Positions 17,710 through 25,867 of a stretch of DNA of 64,000 nucleotides are shown here, piece after piece. Source of the DNA: Actinophytocola glycyrrhizae (GTDB lineage: Bacteria > Actinomycetota > Actinomycetes > Mycobacteriales > Pseudonocardiaceae); contig NZ_JBHSIS010000007.1 in the NCBI RefSeq assembly GCF_042653545.1, forward strand, positions 186,001-250,000. The letters are read 5' to 3'. The notes beneath the pieces were generated by a model. That model was not told the DNA's origin. It ran no database searches and was given only the letters and a program-made list of their open reading frames with translations. The position numbers and the translations under genes are program-made. Positions within the stretch are counted from its first letter, which is position 1. Every line of letters begins with the position of its first letter.

Positions 17710-19009
17710 ACGTCCCCTCACCGCGGCCGACGCGGACGGCGCCGACGCACGCGGCGTCGGTGATCAGCGCGGTGAACGGGCCGACGGTCGGCGGCACGCG
17801 GGTGTCGCCGACCCACACCGCGGTCAGTTCACGGCCGACGCACTCGCGCGGGAGTTCTGCCGCCGCGCTGGTGCCCGCGTGGATGGTCACGTTCGCGGGC
17901 AGTCCGGCGGTGTACGCCGGGTCGCGTTCGGGTGCGGGCGACGGCGCGGGTGCCGCGGGCTTCTCGTTCCCGGCCGCCGTCGCGCTCGGCAGTGCCAGCG
18001 CGTAGCCGGTGCCGCCGAACAGCGTCAGCACCGCGGCGATCGCGAGTACCCGGCGGGCGAGGCGGAACCGGCCCCGCAGCTGCATCACGCCCGACTCCGC
18101 GAGTACCAGTGAGCGGTGGTCCTGGTACATGGTGAGCTGGTCGTCGATCTCCGCCAGTTCCTTCTGCCTGGTGGTGAGTGCCGCGCGTTCCGAGTCCAGC
18201 TTGGTCGCGGCGGCCGTGTACATGGCGGAGGTCGTGCCGATCTCCTTGTCCACAGAGGAGTCCTCGCCTCGGCGGGCACGCAGCTCCACGAGGAGCTTGC
18301 CGAGGTCCTCGATCCGCTTCTCGTACGAGGACACCGACACGGTCAGGTTCGCGACCACGGGGGCCAGCTTCGCGTGCTCCGACTCCAGCTGGCCGAGGCG
18401 TTGGATGAGGTTCGCGATCGACGCCTGCCGGTCCTCGCTGTGCAGGTTCGGGCCGAGGTGGGCGGACGACTCGGGGCCGTGCAGGATGTGCGCCAGCTCG
18501 ATGCGGCAGGCGATCCTCGGGTTCCACCAGGCACGCAGCTTGCTGACGGTGATGACGGGCTTGCCCTTGACGAACACGAAGCCCTTGTCGTCGGTCTTCT
18601 GTATCGAGCGCAGGTCCGAGTCCAGTTCGCCGAGGCTCGCGTCCTCCGGTTCGCTCACCATCGACACGGCGACCACCGCGCTGACGATGCCGGCCACCGC
18701 CAGCACGAGCCCGCCGATCAGCCACAGGCTCGACGGCCAGCGCACTTCGACGTCGGCGACGGCGGCGAACGGGAGCGAGCCGAAGATCAGCGCACCGACG
18801 GCGGCGAACGCGGCGAGCATCCAGCGGGCGGTCTTCTGGTAGCTCTGGCGTGCGTTGCGGGCCATCCGCACGGCGGCGGAGTTCTCGGGGACGGCGCCAC
18901 GTGGTGCCGCTTGCTCTTTCTCGTCCGCGCCGGCAACCTTCGACACGAAGCTCTTCAGCGCCTCCACCGCGTCGGTCAGCTTCGAGATCATCGAAACGTC
19001 GATCGCCAT
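17693..19009 (-). CDS. Membrane protein with long cytoplasmic-type coiled coil, unknown function
   Basis: A 438-residue protein without a family I can name. It has two membrane segments at about residues 63-84 and 95-117, a long heptad-rich helix region at about 195-300 (IANLIQRLGQLESEHAKL and following), a third membrane segment at about 320-343, a Pro/Ala linker, and a C-terminal ~85-residue domain that contains two Cys and is probably extracellular. The start at ATG 19009 has GGGGGAC upstream and removes an Arg-rich extension. The gene is single and convergent with parC with a 17-bp overlap. It could be a scaffold or sensor; no catalytic residues are evident. Confidence 0.7.
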   Translation of the reverse strand: MAIDVSMISKLTDAVEALKSFVSKVAGADEKEQAAPRGAVPENSAAVRMARNARQSYQKTARWMLAAFAAVGALIFGSLPFAAVADVEVRWPSSLWLIGGLVLAVAGIVSAVVAVSMVSEPEDASLGELDSDLRSIQKTDDKGFVFVKGKPVITVSKLRAWWNPRIACRIELAHILHGPESSAHLGPNLHSEDRQASIANLIQRLGQLESEHAKLAPVVANLTVSVSSYEKRIEDLGKLLVELRARRGEDSSVDKEIGTTSAMYTAAATKLDSERAALTTRQKELAEIDDQLTMYQDHRSLVLAESGVMQLRGRFRLARRVLAIAAVLTLFGGTGYALALPSATAAGNEKPAAPAPSPAPERDPAYTAGLPANVTIHAGTSAAAELPRECVGRELTAVWVGDTRVPPTVGPFTALITDAACVGAVRVGRGEGTFSLVR

Positions 19010-19120
19010 CCGTCCCCCAACTTTCTTTCTTCTTCGACCGGTTATCGCGATGAGTACCACGGTCGTGACAGGACGCTGAACATGGGTCACCAGCAGAGAT
19101 ATGACCTATCACGTAAGAGT

Positions 19121-19176
19121 TTGCAAGGGCTTGCGTAGTTTTGCGTTCTTGACGCGGAATACATCCGATCTCTAAC
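19121..19176 (+). promoter_or_regulatory. GH95 promoter with three 10-bp-spaced TTGC repeats
   Basis: Three direct repeats beginning TTGC start at 19121, 19131 and 19141, exactly one helical turn apart. They are followed at once by a -35-like TTGACG (19149-19154) and a weak -10-like TCTAAC (19171-19176) at 16-bp spacing. The pattern suggests an activator or LacI-type repressor bound on one DNA face in front of the fucosidase gene. The regulator is not in the window. Confidence 0.35.
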
Positions 19177-19215
19177 CTTCGAGGGTCGATCGGTGACAGC
19201 GAGGGATGAGCGAAG

Positions 19216-21789
19216 ATGCGCGTTCAACGAAGAGCGTCCCGGTTCCTTGCGGTCGCGGTGGCCGCCGCGACCGTGCTTTCCATGGCGACGAGCGCGGCCC
19301 AGGGCGCCGCTCCTGCTCCCACCCCGAAGCCAGAACCCCGCGACCCGGCCATGACCCTGTGGTACGACGAGCCGGCGACCGACTGGGAGTCGAAGTCGCT
19401 GCCCATCGGCAACGGCGCGCTCGGCATGAGCGTGTTCGGTGGCGTGCGGAACGAACAACTGCAGTTCAACGAGAAGTCGCTGTGGACCGGCGGTCCCGGC
19501 TCACCCGGCTACGACTTCGGCAACTGGCGCGAGCAGCGGCCGACCGCGATCGCCGACGTGCGGAACCGGATCGACGCGGAAGGGCAGGCCGACCCGGCGT
19601 ACGTCGCGGGCGTGCTCGGTCAGGGCAAGACCGGATTCGGCGCCTACCAGACCTTCGGCGACCTGCACCTCGCGCAGCCGGCCAACCCACCGTCGGTCAC
19701 GGGCTACCGGCGCGGCCTGGACATCGCGGCGGCGGTCGCCGGCGTCACGTACACGTCCGAGGGGGTCACGTACACCCGCGAGTACTTCGCGTCCGCGGCC
19801 GACGACGTGATCGTCGCCCGGCTGACCGCGAGCAGGCCGGGCCGGATCGGCTTCACCGCGTCGATCACCGCGCCGGACAACCGGTCCCGGCAGCTCACCG
19901 CCCGGGACGGCCGGATCACGTTCGCCGGCAACCTCGACGACAACGGCATGCGGTTCGAGTCGCAGGTGCGGGTGCTCAACGAGGGCGGCTCCCGCACCGA
20001 CGACAGCGACGGCTCGGTCACCGTGACGGGTGCCGACGCGGTCACACTGGTCCTCGCCGCGGGCACGGACTACTCGATGAGCCATCCCACCTACCGCACG
20101 TCCGACCCGCACGACGCGGTGACGGGCCGGGTCGACGCCGCGGCGGCCAAGCCGTTCGGTGCCTTGCGTTCCGCGCACGTCGCCGACTACCGGCGCCTGT
20201 TCGACCGGGTCACGCTCGACGTCGGCCAGCGGATGCCGGACCTCCCGACCGACGAGTTGCTGCGTGCCTACCGCGACCCGAACACGCCCGCCGCGACCAG
20301 GAAAGCGCTGGAGGTGCTGTACTTCCAGTACGGCCGGTACCTGCTGATCTCCTCGTCGCGCGCCGGGTCGCTGCCCGCGAACCTGCAGGGGGTGTGGAAC
20401 AACTCCACGTCACCGCCGTGGAGCGCGGACTACCACGTGAACATCAACCTGCAGATGAACTACTGGCCCGCCGAGACGACGAACCTGTCCGAGACCACCG
20501 GGCCGTTCTTCGACTACGTGGACTCGATGGTGCCCGCGGGGGAGCGGACCGCGGGGGAGATGTTCGGCAACCGGGGGTGGGTGGTGCACAACGAGACCAA
20601 CCCGTTCGGGTTCACCGGCGTCCACGACTGGCCGACGGCGTTCTGGTTCCCCGAGTCCGGTGCGTGGCTGGCGCAGCACTACTACGAGCACTACCTGTTC
20701 ACCCGCGACCTGACCTTCCTGCGGGAGCGGGCCTACCCGATGCTGAAGTCGCTGTCGCGGTTCTGGTTCGACGAGCTGGTGGCCGACCCGCGCGACGGCA
20801 AGCTGGTCGTGAGCCCGAGCTTCTCGCCTGAGCACGGGCCGTTCTCGGCCGGTGCGTCGATGTCCCAGCAGATCGTGTGGGACCTGTTCACCAACACGGC
20901 CGAAGCGGCGACCACGCTGGGGGACAACGGTTTCGCGAACGAGGTGCGCGGGTACCTCGGCAGGCTCGACCCCGGGCTGCGGGTCGGGAGCTGGGGTCAG
21001 CTGCAGGAGTGGAAGTCCGACTGGGACGACCCCGGCAACGACCACCGGCACGTGTCGCACCTGTTCGCGCTGCACCCCGGCCGTCAGATCACGCCGCAGG
21101 ACGACCCGGCGCTGGTCGAGGCCGCGCGGACGTCGCTGACCGCGCGCGGTGACGGCGGGACCGGCTGGAGCAAGGCATGGAAGATCAGTTTCTGGGCGCG
21201 GCTGCTGGACGGCGACCACTCGCACACGATGCTGTCGGAGCTGCTCAGGACCAGCACGCTCGACAACCTGTGGGACACCCACCCGCCGTTCCAGATCGAC
21301 GGCAACTTCGGCGCCACCGCCGGGGTCGCGGAGATGTTGCTGCAGAGCCACCGCGGTGTCGTGGACGTCCTGCCCGCGCTGCCCGACTTCTGGGCGGATG
21401 GTTCGGTGACGGGGCTGAAGGCGCGTGGTGACCTCACCGTCGACACCGACTGGACCGGCGGGGTACCGACGCGGATCGCGTTGCGTGCCGGGAAGAGCGG
21501 CACGCTGCGGGTGTCGAGCGCGTTGTTCGACGGCCGGTACCAGCTCGTCGACCAGCGGACCCGCAAACCGGTACGCCACCAGCGGACGGGCACCGAGATC
21601 ACGTTCAAGGCGGCCCCCGGACGGACCTACGTCGCGACCTCAGCGCTGCCGGCCACCGTCGCCGCACCGGAGCAAACCCAGAACCCGCGAGTCCCCGTTT
21701 CGGAACCCGCGAGTCCCCGTTTCGGAACCGATGAGTTGACGGTTCGCTCCCGCGGCGGCATATCGCGAAACGCCCACTCGGAATCCTGA
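19216..21789 (+). CDS. Secreted GH95 alpha-L-fucosidase
   Basis: An 857-residue glycoside hydrolase. A signal peptide (RR-x-ASRFLAVAVAAATVLSMATSAAQGA) is followed by WYDEPATDWESKSLPIGNGALGMSVFGG and NEKSLWTGGPGS, which are hallmarks of GH95 1,2-alpha-L-fucosidases. The alpha-barrel core has NLQGVWNNS, NINLQMNYWPAE and later QIDGNFGATAGVAEMLLQS. It would remove terminal fucose from glycans outside the cell. The last ~36 codons are odd: from 21681 the frame runs through a 22-bp repeat array, giving NPRVPVSEPASPRF and a low-complexity tail, so the native stop appears to have been lost. Start ATG 19216. Confidence 0.92.
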   Translation: MRVQRRASRFLAVAVAAATVLSMATSAAQGAAPAPTPKPEPRDPAMTLWYDEPATDWESKSLPIGNGALGMSVFGGVRNEQLQFNEKSLWTGGPGSPGYDFGNWREQRPTAIADVRNRIDAEGQADPAYVAGVLGQGKTGFGAYQTFGDLHLAQPANPPSVTGYRRGLDIAAAVAGVTYTSEGVTYTREYFASAADDVIVARLTASRPGRIGFTASITAPDNRSRQLTARDGRITFAGNLDDNGMRFESQVRVLNEGGSRTDDSDGSVTVTGADAVTLVLAAGTDYSMSHPTYRTSDPHDAVTGRVDAAAAKPFGALRSAHVADYRRLFDRVTLDVGQRMPDLPTDELLRAYRDPNTPAATRKALEVLYFQYGRYLLISSSRAGSLPANLQGVWNNSTSPPWSADYHVNINLQMNYWPAETTNLSETTGPFFDYVDSMVPAGERTAGEMFGNRGWVVHNETNPFGFTGVHDWPTAFWFPESGAWLAQHYYEHYLFTRDLTFLRERAYPMLKSLSRFWFDELVADPRDGKLVVSPSFSPEHGPFSAGASMSQQIVWDLFTNTAEAATTLGDNGFANEVRGYLGRLDPGLRVGSWGQLQEWKSDWDDPGNDHRHVSHLFALHPGRQITPQDDPALVEAARTSLTARGDGGTGWSKAWKISFWARLLDGDHSHTMLSELLRTSTLDNLWDTHPPFQIDGNFGATAGVAEMLLQSHRGVVDVLPALPDFWADGSVTGLKARGDLTVDTDWTGGVPTRIALRAGKSGTLRVSSALFDGRYQLVDQRTRKPVRHQRTGTEITFKAAPGRTYVATSALPATVAAPEQTQNPRVPVSEPASPRFGTDELTVRSRGGISRNAHSES
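21681..21746 (+). repeat. 22-bp tandem repeat array, left arm (3 units)
   Basis: Units begin at 21681, 21703 and 21725, exactly 22 bp apart. The first two are GAACCCGCGAGTCCCCGTTT plus CG; the third is diverged and ends GAGTTGACGGTTCGC. It lies inside the 3' end of the GH95 frame and faces an inverted array that starts about 18 bp later. Confidence 0.9.
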
Positions 21790-21915
21790 ATGGGGAACTC
21801 GCGGGTCCTGAACCGGGGACTCGCGGGTCCTGAACCGGGGACTCGCGGGTCCTGAAACGGGGACTCGCGGGTTCTGAATGGGGGACTCGCGGGTTCCGAA
21901 CGCGGGACTCGCGGG
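21765..21915 (-). repeat. 22-bp tandem repeat array, right arm (6 full units plus a diverged end unit)
   Basis: The same unit as the left arm but in reverse orientation. ACTCGCGGG cores start at 21797, 21819, 21841, 21863, 21885 and 21907, all 22 bp apart. The inner end carries a diverged unit (21765-21779) whose reverse complement reads GAGTGGGCGTTTCGC, like the end unit of the left arm. The two arms can fold into a long hairpin between the convergent GH95 and SDR genes and may act as a two-way terminator. Confidence 0.9.
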
Positions 21916-21946
21916 TTTGGGTGGGGATGTGTGTGGGGTGGGTGGG

Positions 21947-22678
21947 TCAGCCTCGGCCTATGTGGGGCATTTTGGTGGCCATTACGGTCAGGAACTGGAC
22001 GTTGGCCGTCAGGGGGAGTTCTGCCATGTGCAGCACCATGTCGGCCACGTGCGACGGGTCCATCGTCGGCTCGGGCCGGGTGGTGCCGTCTGCCTGAAGG
22101 GTGCCCGTGCTGATCGACGACGTCATCGCCGACGCCGCGTTGCCGATGTCGATCTGGCCGCACGCGATGTCGAACTCGCGGCCCTCCAGCGACAGCTGCT
22201 TGGTCAGGCCCGTGATCGCGTGCTTCGTCGCCGTGTAGGCCACCGCGTGCGGGCGGGGGCTGTGTGCGGAGATGGAGCCGTTGTTGATGATGCGGCCGCC
22301 GCGTGGATCCTGTGTGGACATCAGGCGGAACGCGGCCTGCGCGCAGTAGAACGAGCCGGTCAGGTTGGTGTCGACGACCGCGCACCAGTCGGCCGGGGCC
22401 ACGTCCGCGACCGGACCGCCCGCACCGAACGTGCCCGCGTTGTTGACCAGCAGGTCCAGCCTGCCCCAGCGGTCCTCGACGGCGGCGAACAACGCGGTCA
22501 CCGAGTCGTGCGAGGACACGTCGGTGACGATCGCGGTGCCGCCGGTGTCGGCCGCGGTCGCCAGCAGCGGCTCCTCGGTGCGGCCCGCGACCACGACGTG
22601 GTGGCCCGCTGCCGCGAGCCGCAGCGCGATCGCCCGGCCGAGGCCGGAACCGCCGCCCGTGACGACCGCGATCCTCAT
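21947..22678 (-). CDS. Short-chain dehydrogenase/reductase (SDR)
   Basis: A 243-residue classical SDR. The cofactor motif TGGGSGLGRA is at residues 7-16, NNAG at 79-82, and the catalytic tetrad Asn/Ser/Tyr/Lys is visible around NGSISAHS (Ser near 135-137) and YTATK (Tyr/Lys near 148-152). It reduces or oxidises an alcohol/carbonyl with NAD(P)H; the substrate is unknown. Its ATG overlaps the stop of the upstream membrane-protein gene (ATGA, 22675-22678), so the two are cotranscribed and coupled. Confidence 0.88.
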   Translation of the reverse strand: MRIAVVTGGGSGLGRAIALRLAAAGHHVVVAGRTEEPLLATAADTGGTAIVTDVSSHDSVTALFAAVEDRWGRLDLLVNNAGTFGAGGPVADVAPADWCAVVDTNLTGSFYCAQAAFRLMSTQDPRGGRIINNGSISAHSPRPHAVAYTATKHAITGLTKQLSLEGREFDIACGQIDIGNAASAMTSSISTGTLQADGTTRPEPTMDPSHVADMVLHMAELPLTANVQFLTVMATKMPHIGRG

Positions 22679-23559
22679 GCGAGCCGCCGGGGCCCGACGA
22701 ACGCCGCGGCCGCCGCGAGCACGTAGCCCAGTGCCGGGCCGTACGCGCCGAACCGCACGTCGGCGAACCCGAACCCGTCGGTCAGGTCCGACACCGCCGA
22801 CACGTGCACGCCCGCGATCACCAGCAGCACCAGCCCGGCGAGGCGGCGGAACGTGGACATCGCCATCTTCAGCATGAAGATCACCACGACGAGCGCGGCG
22901 AGTGCGATGACCGCGAACGTGATCTCCTTGCGGGAGAACTCGACCGACCCGCCGGTGAACAGGTCGCCGAACGGCCCGAACCGCAGCGCGAGCACCCCGA
23001 TGCCGATGATCGTGAGCGCCGCCCAGATCACCTTCATCGCCACCGACTCGAGCACCGCCACCAGCGACAGCAGGATGCCGAGCACCGCGAGCGGGTAGCT
23101 GAACAGCACGACGTACGCGCCGGAGAAGCCGTGGGCCTCGAAGTTCGTCGCCAGGTCCCAGATCGCGGGCAGCGCCTGTGCGTCCTCGCTCGCCGACGAG
23201 TACACCCACGGCAGCACGGTGAAGCTGACGACCTGCACGACCAGCCCGAGCAGGCTCAGCAGCAGCCCGAGCCCTGGCAGCCGGAAGCCACCGCCACCGG
23301 GCTCCGGCGGCGGCGCGGGACGCTCCGGACGCCGCGGTGCGGGCCGGGCGGGTAGCGGCTCGGCGTACCCGCCGCGCCGCGGTTCCGCGTGGCCGGGCGG
23401 GTAGCCGGGCCCGGGATACCCGCCACCCGCGTAGCCACGGTCGTAACCCTGGTCGTACGCGGGCTGCGGTGGGTACCCACGCTGGTGGCCGCCCTGCGGC
23501 TCCTGCGGGTGCCTCGGCGGGTACTGCTCGTCTCGGTACGGTCCTCCTGGTCGGGACAT
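22675..23559 (-). CDS. Proline/glycine/tyrosine-rich-tail membrane protein
   Basis: A 294-residue protein. Its first ~95 residues are a disordered Pro/Gly/Tyr/Arg-rich tail (repeats like RGYPP, GYPGPGYPPG), followed by about six membrane segments (GLLLSLLGLVVQVVSFTVLPW and later). Actinobacteria have many such tail-plus-membrane proteins, often linked to cell-envelope or polar complexes, but I cannot assign a function. ATG 23559 was chosen because the upstream extension is basic and unlike the rest. It overlaps the SDR start by 4 bp. Confidence 0.75.
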   Translation of the reverse strand: MSRPGGPYRDEQYPPRHPQEPQGGHQRGYPPQPAYDQGYDRGYAGGGYPGPGYPPGHAEPRRGGYAEPLPARPAPRRPERPAPPPEPGGGGFRLPGLGLLLSLLGLVVQVVSFTVLPWVYSSASEDAQALPAIWDLATNFEAHGFSGAYVVLFSYPLAVLGILLSLVAVLESVAMKVIWAALTIIGIGVLALRFGPFGDLFTGGSVEFSRKEITFAVIALAALVVVIFMLKMAMSTFRRLAGLVLLVIAGVHVSAVSDLTDGFGFADVRFGAYGPALGYVLAAAAAFVGPRRLA

Positions 23560-23584
23560 GCGGGCACGGTACCCGCAGTTCACC

Positions 23585-23935
23585 TCATGTGGTGACCGGT
23601 TCTCTCCGGTAGGCGGCGATCGTGGCGACCGCACCGGCCCCGACGGCGAGCAGCACCCCGACGAGACGCACCCACGACGCCGCGGCCACCCCGGCCTCGG
23701 CGAAGTCGGTGAGCTTGCCGAACCCGCTGAGGACCGCGGCCACCTCCGCGACGGCGGCGAGCGCGCCGACGACCACCGGCCACCGCCTGCGCGTGGCCAC
23801 GATCAGGATCGCCGACCCCACCATGAGCACCAGTCCCGGCGGCACCGCCGGCATCGCGACTCCCGCGACTTTCTGCGCGACGAGCCCCGCCGCCCCGACG
23901 ACCAGACCGGCCACCGTCCACGTTCGTGCGGACAT
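23585..23935 (-). CDS. Small multi-pass membrane protein
   Basis: A 116-residue protein with about four hydrophobic segments (WTVAGLVVGAAGLVAQKVAG, PPGLVLMVGSAILIVA, WPVVVGALAAVAEVAAVL, and ASWVRLVGVLLAVGAGAVATIA). No motif is recognised. It lies 25 bp upstream of the Pro-rich membrane-protein gene on the same strand, so it is probably the first gene of that three-gene unit. The short Arg-rich C-terminal tail suggests a cytoplasmic end. Confidence 0.65.
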   Translation of the reverse strand: MSARTWTVAGLVVGAAGLVAQKVAGVAMPAVPPGLVLMVGSAILIVATRRRWPVVVGALAAVAEVAAVLSGFGKLTDFAEAGVAAASWVRLVGVLLAVGAGAVATIAAYRREPVTT

Positions 23936-24048
23936 CGGGTTCCCCCTTCACTCGACCGATGTCGTCTACAGTCGCAGGGCCGGGGCGTGGGGTCGTCCCA
24001 CTCTCGAACCGTCTTCGGATACGCCGCACGGCGTAGGTGAGGAGCCGC

Positions 24049-25029
24049 ATGGGAGCCGCGAAGAGCACGGAGTCGCTGGCCGACGTCCCGCTCACCAACC
24101 TCGACCAGCCGCTGTTCGAAGACGCGGACGCCACGAAACGCGACCTCGTCGACTACCTCGACGCCGTCCACACGCGACTGCTGCCGGAGCTGGCGCGGCG
24201 CCCGCTCTCGGTGCTGCGGGTGCGGCTCGGGCAGGACCCGTTCATGCAGAAGAACGTCCCGAAGTACGCGCCGGAGTGGCTGGCGACCACGGCGCAGTGG
24301 GCGGAGTCGTCGCGGCGGGAGGTGCGGTACGCCTTGTGCGACGATCGAAGGTCGCTGGTGTGGTTCGCGAACCAGCGGGCGGTCGAGTACCACCCGACGC
24401 TCGGGAAGGTGCCGGATCTCAGCAGGGCCACGCACCTGGTGCTGGACCTCGACCCGCCGGAGGGTGACGACACGTTCGGTGTCGCGGTGCAGGCGGCACT
24501 GCTGGTTCGGCAGGCGCTGAACGAGCTCGGGCTCGACGGCGCGGTGAAGACGAGCGGCGCCAAGGGTGTGCACGTGTTCGTGCCGATCACCGCCGACGTC
24601 GAGATGGCCGACGCGGCGGCCGCGACCCGCGCCATCGCGGCGCGTGCCGAGCGCATCGACCCGGACCTGGCGACGACCGCGTACATCAAGGCCGACCGCG
24701 GCGGGCGGGTGTTCGTCGACTCGACCCGCGCGGGCGGCGCGACGGTCGTGGCCGCGTTCAGCCCGCGCGTGCGGCCCGGTGCGACGGTGTCGTTCCCGGT
24801 GCCGTGGGACGAGATCGAGAACGTGGCACCGCGTGACTTCACCATCCGCAACGCGGCCGCGCTGCTCGGCGAGAACAACCCGTGGGCCGACGCCCTGCCT
24901 GCGCCGCAGACCGTGCCCCAGGTGCTGCTCGACGAGGGACACGAGATCCCGGTCGCCCGCGTCGTCGCGATGCACGAGGGCAAACGCCGCAAGCGTGCGG
25001 CGGAACAGGCCGCCAAGGAGAAGTCCTGA
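24049..25029 (+). CDS. LigD-type polymerase (PrimPol) domain protein
   Basis: A 326-residue stand-alone NHEJ polymerase of the archaeo-eukaryotic primase fold. The catalytic acidic motif LVLDLDPPEGDD is near residue 133 and the nucleotide-binding SGAKGVHVFVP near 170; a Lys-rich C-terminal tail ends the protein. In bacteria these enzymes fill in or add ribonucleotides at broken DNA ends with Ku and ligase. No Ku or ligase gene is nearby in this window. ATG 24049 has AGGAG four bases upstream; GTG 24037 is an alternative start. The genome must encode partners elsewhere if it works in end joining. Confidence 0.85.
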   Translation: MGAAKSTESLADVPLTNLDQPLFEDADATKRDLVDYLDAVHTRLLPELARRPLSVLRVRLGQDPFMQKNVPKYAPEWLATTAQWAESSRREVRYALCDDRRSLVWFANQRAVEYHPTLGKVPDLSRATHLVLDLDPPEGDDTFGVAVQAALLVRQALNELGLDGAVKTSGAKGVHVFVPITADVEMADAAAATRAIAARAERIDPDLATTAYIKADRGGRVFVDSTRAGGATVVAAFSPRVRPGATVSFPVPWDEIENVAPRDFTIRNAAALLGENNPWADALPAPQTVPQVLLDEGHEIPVARVVAMHEGKRRKRAAEQAAKEKS

Positions 25030-25058
25030 CGGGCCCGCATGGCGGGTAGCCTGGGATC

Positions 25059-25292
25059 GTGGAGGTTCTGCTGCCGTTCCTGCTCGTCGCGGGGGTATGC
25101 GTGGCGATGTGCTGGGGTCTGGTGCGTGGCGCTGCCCGCATGCGGCGCCGCCGGGTGGGCAGCGCCGCGATGAGTGGTGCGATGAGCGTCATCGACGAGA
25201 TCTGGCACCCGGCGGCCCACGAACCCCAGATCTAGATCCAGCAGGCCTACGAGCGGCAGGCCCCCACCCCGTCACCTGACGACAAGCTCTAG
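25059..25292 (+). pseudogene. Small one-pass membrane protein gene interrupted by an in-frame TAG
   Basis: A frame from GTG 25059 encodes a short N-terminal membrane helix (VLLPFLLVAGVCVAMCWGLV), an Arg-rich stretch and SVIDEIWHPAAHEPQI, then TAG at 25233-25235. The same frame continues without shift as IQQAYERQAPTPSPDDKL to TAG 25290. Small actinobacterial proteins with an IDEIWHP-AH core usually carry such a charged, Pro-rich tail, so the internal TAG looks like a recent nonsense change (for example GAG to TAG). The 58-residue product may still be made. Family knowledge is from memory, so this is moderate confidence. Confidence 0.5.
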
Positions 25293-25867
25293 TCCTTGCT
25301 CCTGAGCTTGGCCAGCTGCTCCGAGAACGGGACGAACTCCTCCTTCACCGGCGCCGGGCTGCGCACCATCAGGTCCGCCAGCTCACCCGCCGCGCGGTCG
25401 ACGCGTTGCGCCAGGTCGGTGCCCGCCCAGTCCTCCGACGCCGCGTACACGGCCGTGGGGACGACCACCGCGTGCAGGTAGGCGAACATCGGGCGCATCG
25501 CGTGCTCCAGTGCGAGCGAGTGCCGCGCCGTGCCGCCGGTCGCCGCGATCAGCACCGGCTTGCCGGTCAGTGCCTCGTTGTCGACCAGGTCGAAGAACGA
25601 CTTGAACAGCCCGCTGTAGGAGGCGGTGAAGATCGGCGTGGCGACGACGAGGCCGTCCGCCTCGGCCACGGCGGTCAGCGCGTCCCCCAGCTTCGGCGCG
25701 GGGAACCCGGTGACCAGGTTGTTGGCGATGTCGACCGCCAGGTCCCGCAGCTCGATCACCCGCGTGGTGACGTCCGCGTTGGCGGCGACGGCCGTCGCCA
25801 GCCGGTCGGCGAGCAGCCTCGTCGACGACGGCTGGGTCAGGCCCGCCGACACGACGACGAGTTTCAT
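25289..25867 (-). CDS. NADPH-dependent FMN reductase (CE1759 family)
   Basis: A 192-residue flavodoxin-like reductase. The N-terminal strand-loop LVVVSAGLTQPSSTR binds the FMN phosphate, ATPIFTASYSGLFKSFFD near 77 is the signature of this family, and ATGGTARHS near 109 continues the fold. It reduces FMN with NADPH and passes it to a flavin-dependent monooxygenase. The partner is directly upstream: its stop overlaps this ATG (25864-25867). The gene ends inside the last codons of the broken small gene on the opposite strand. Confidence 0.88.
   Translation of the reverse strand: MKLVVVSAGLTQPSSTRLLADRLATAVAANADVTTRVIELRDLAVDIANNLVTGFPAPKLGDALTAVAEADGLVVATPIFTASYSGLFKSFFDLVDNEALTGKPVLIAATGGTARHSLALEHAMRPMFAYLHAVVVPTAVYAASEDWAGTDLAQRVDRAAGELADLMVRSPAPVKEEFVPFSEQLAKLRSKD

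Noticed and set aside
21681..21915. CRISPR array
   Set aside because: Repeats are contiguous 22-bp units with no unique spacers, and no cas genes are nearby.
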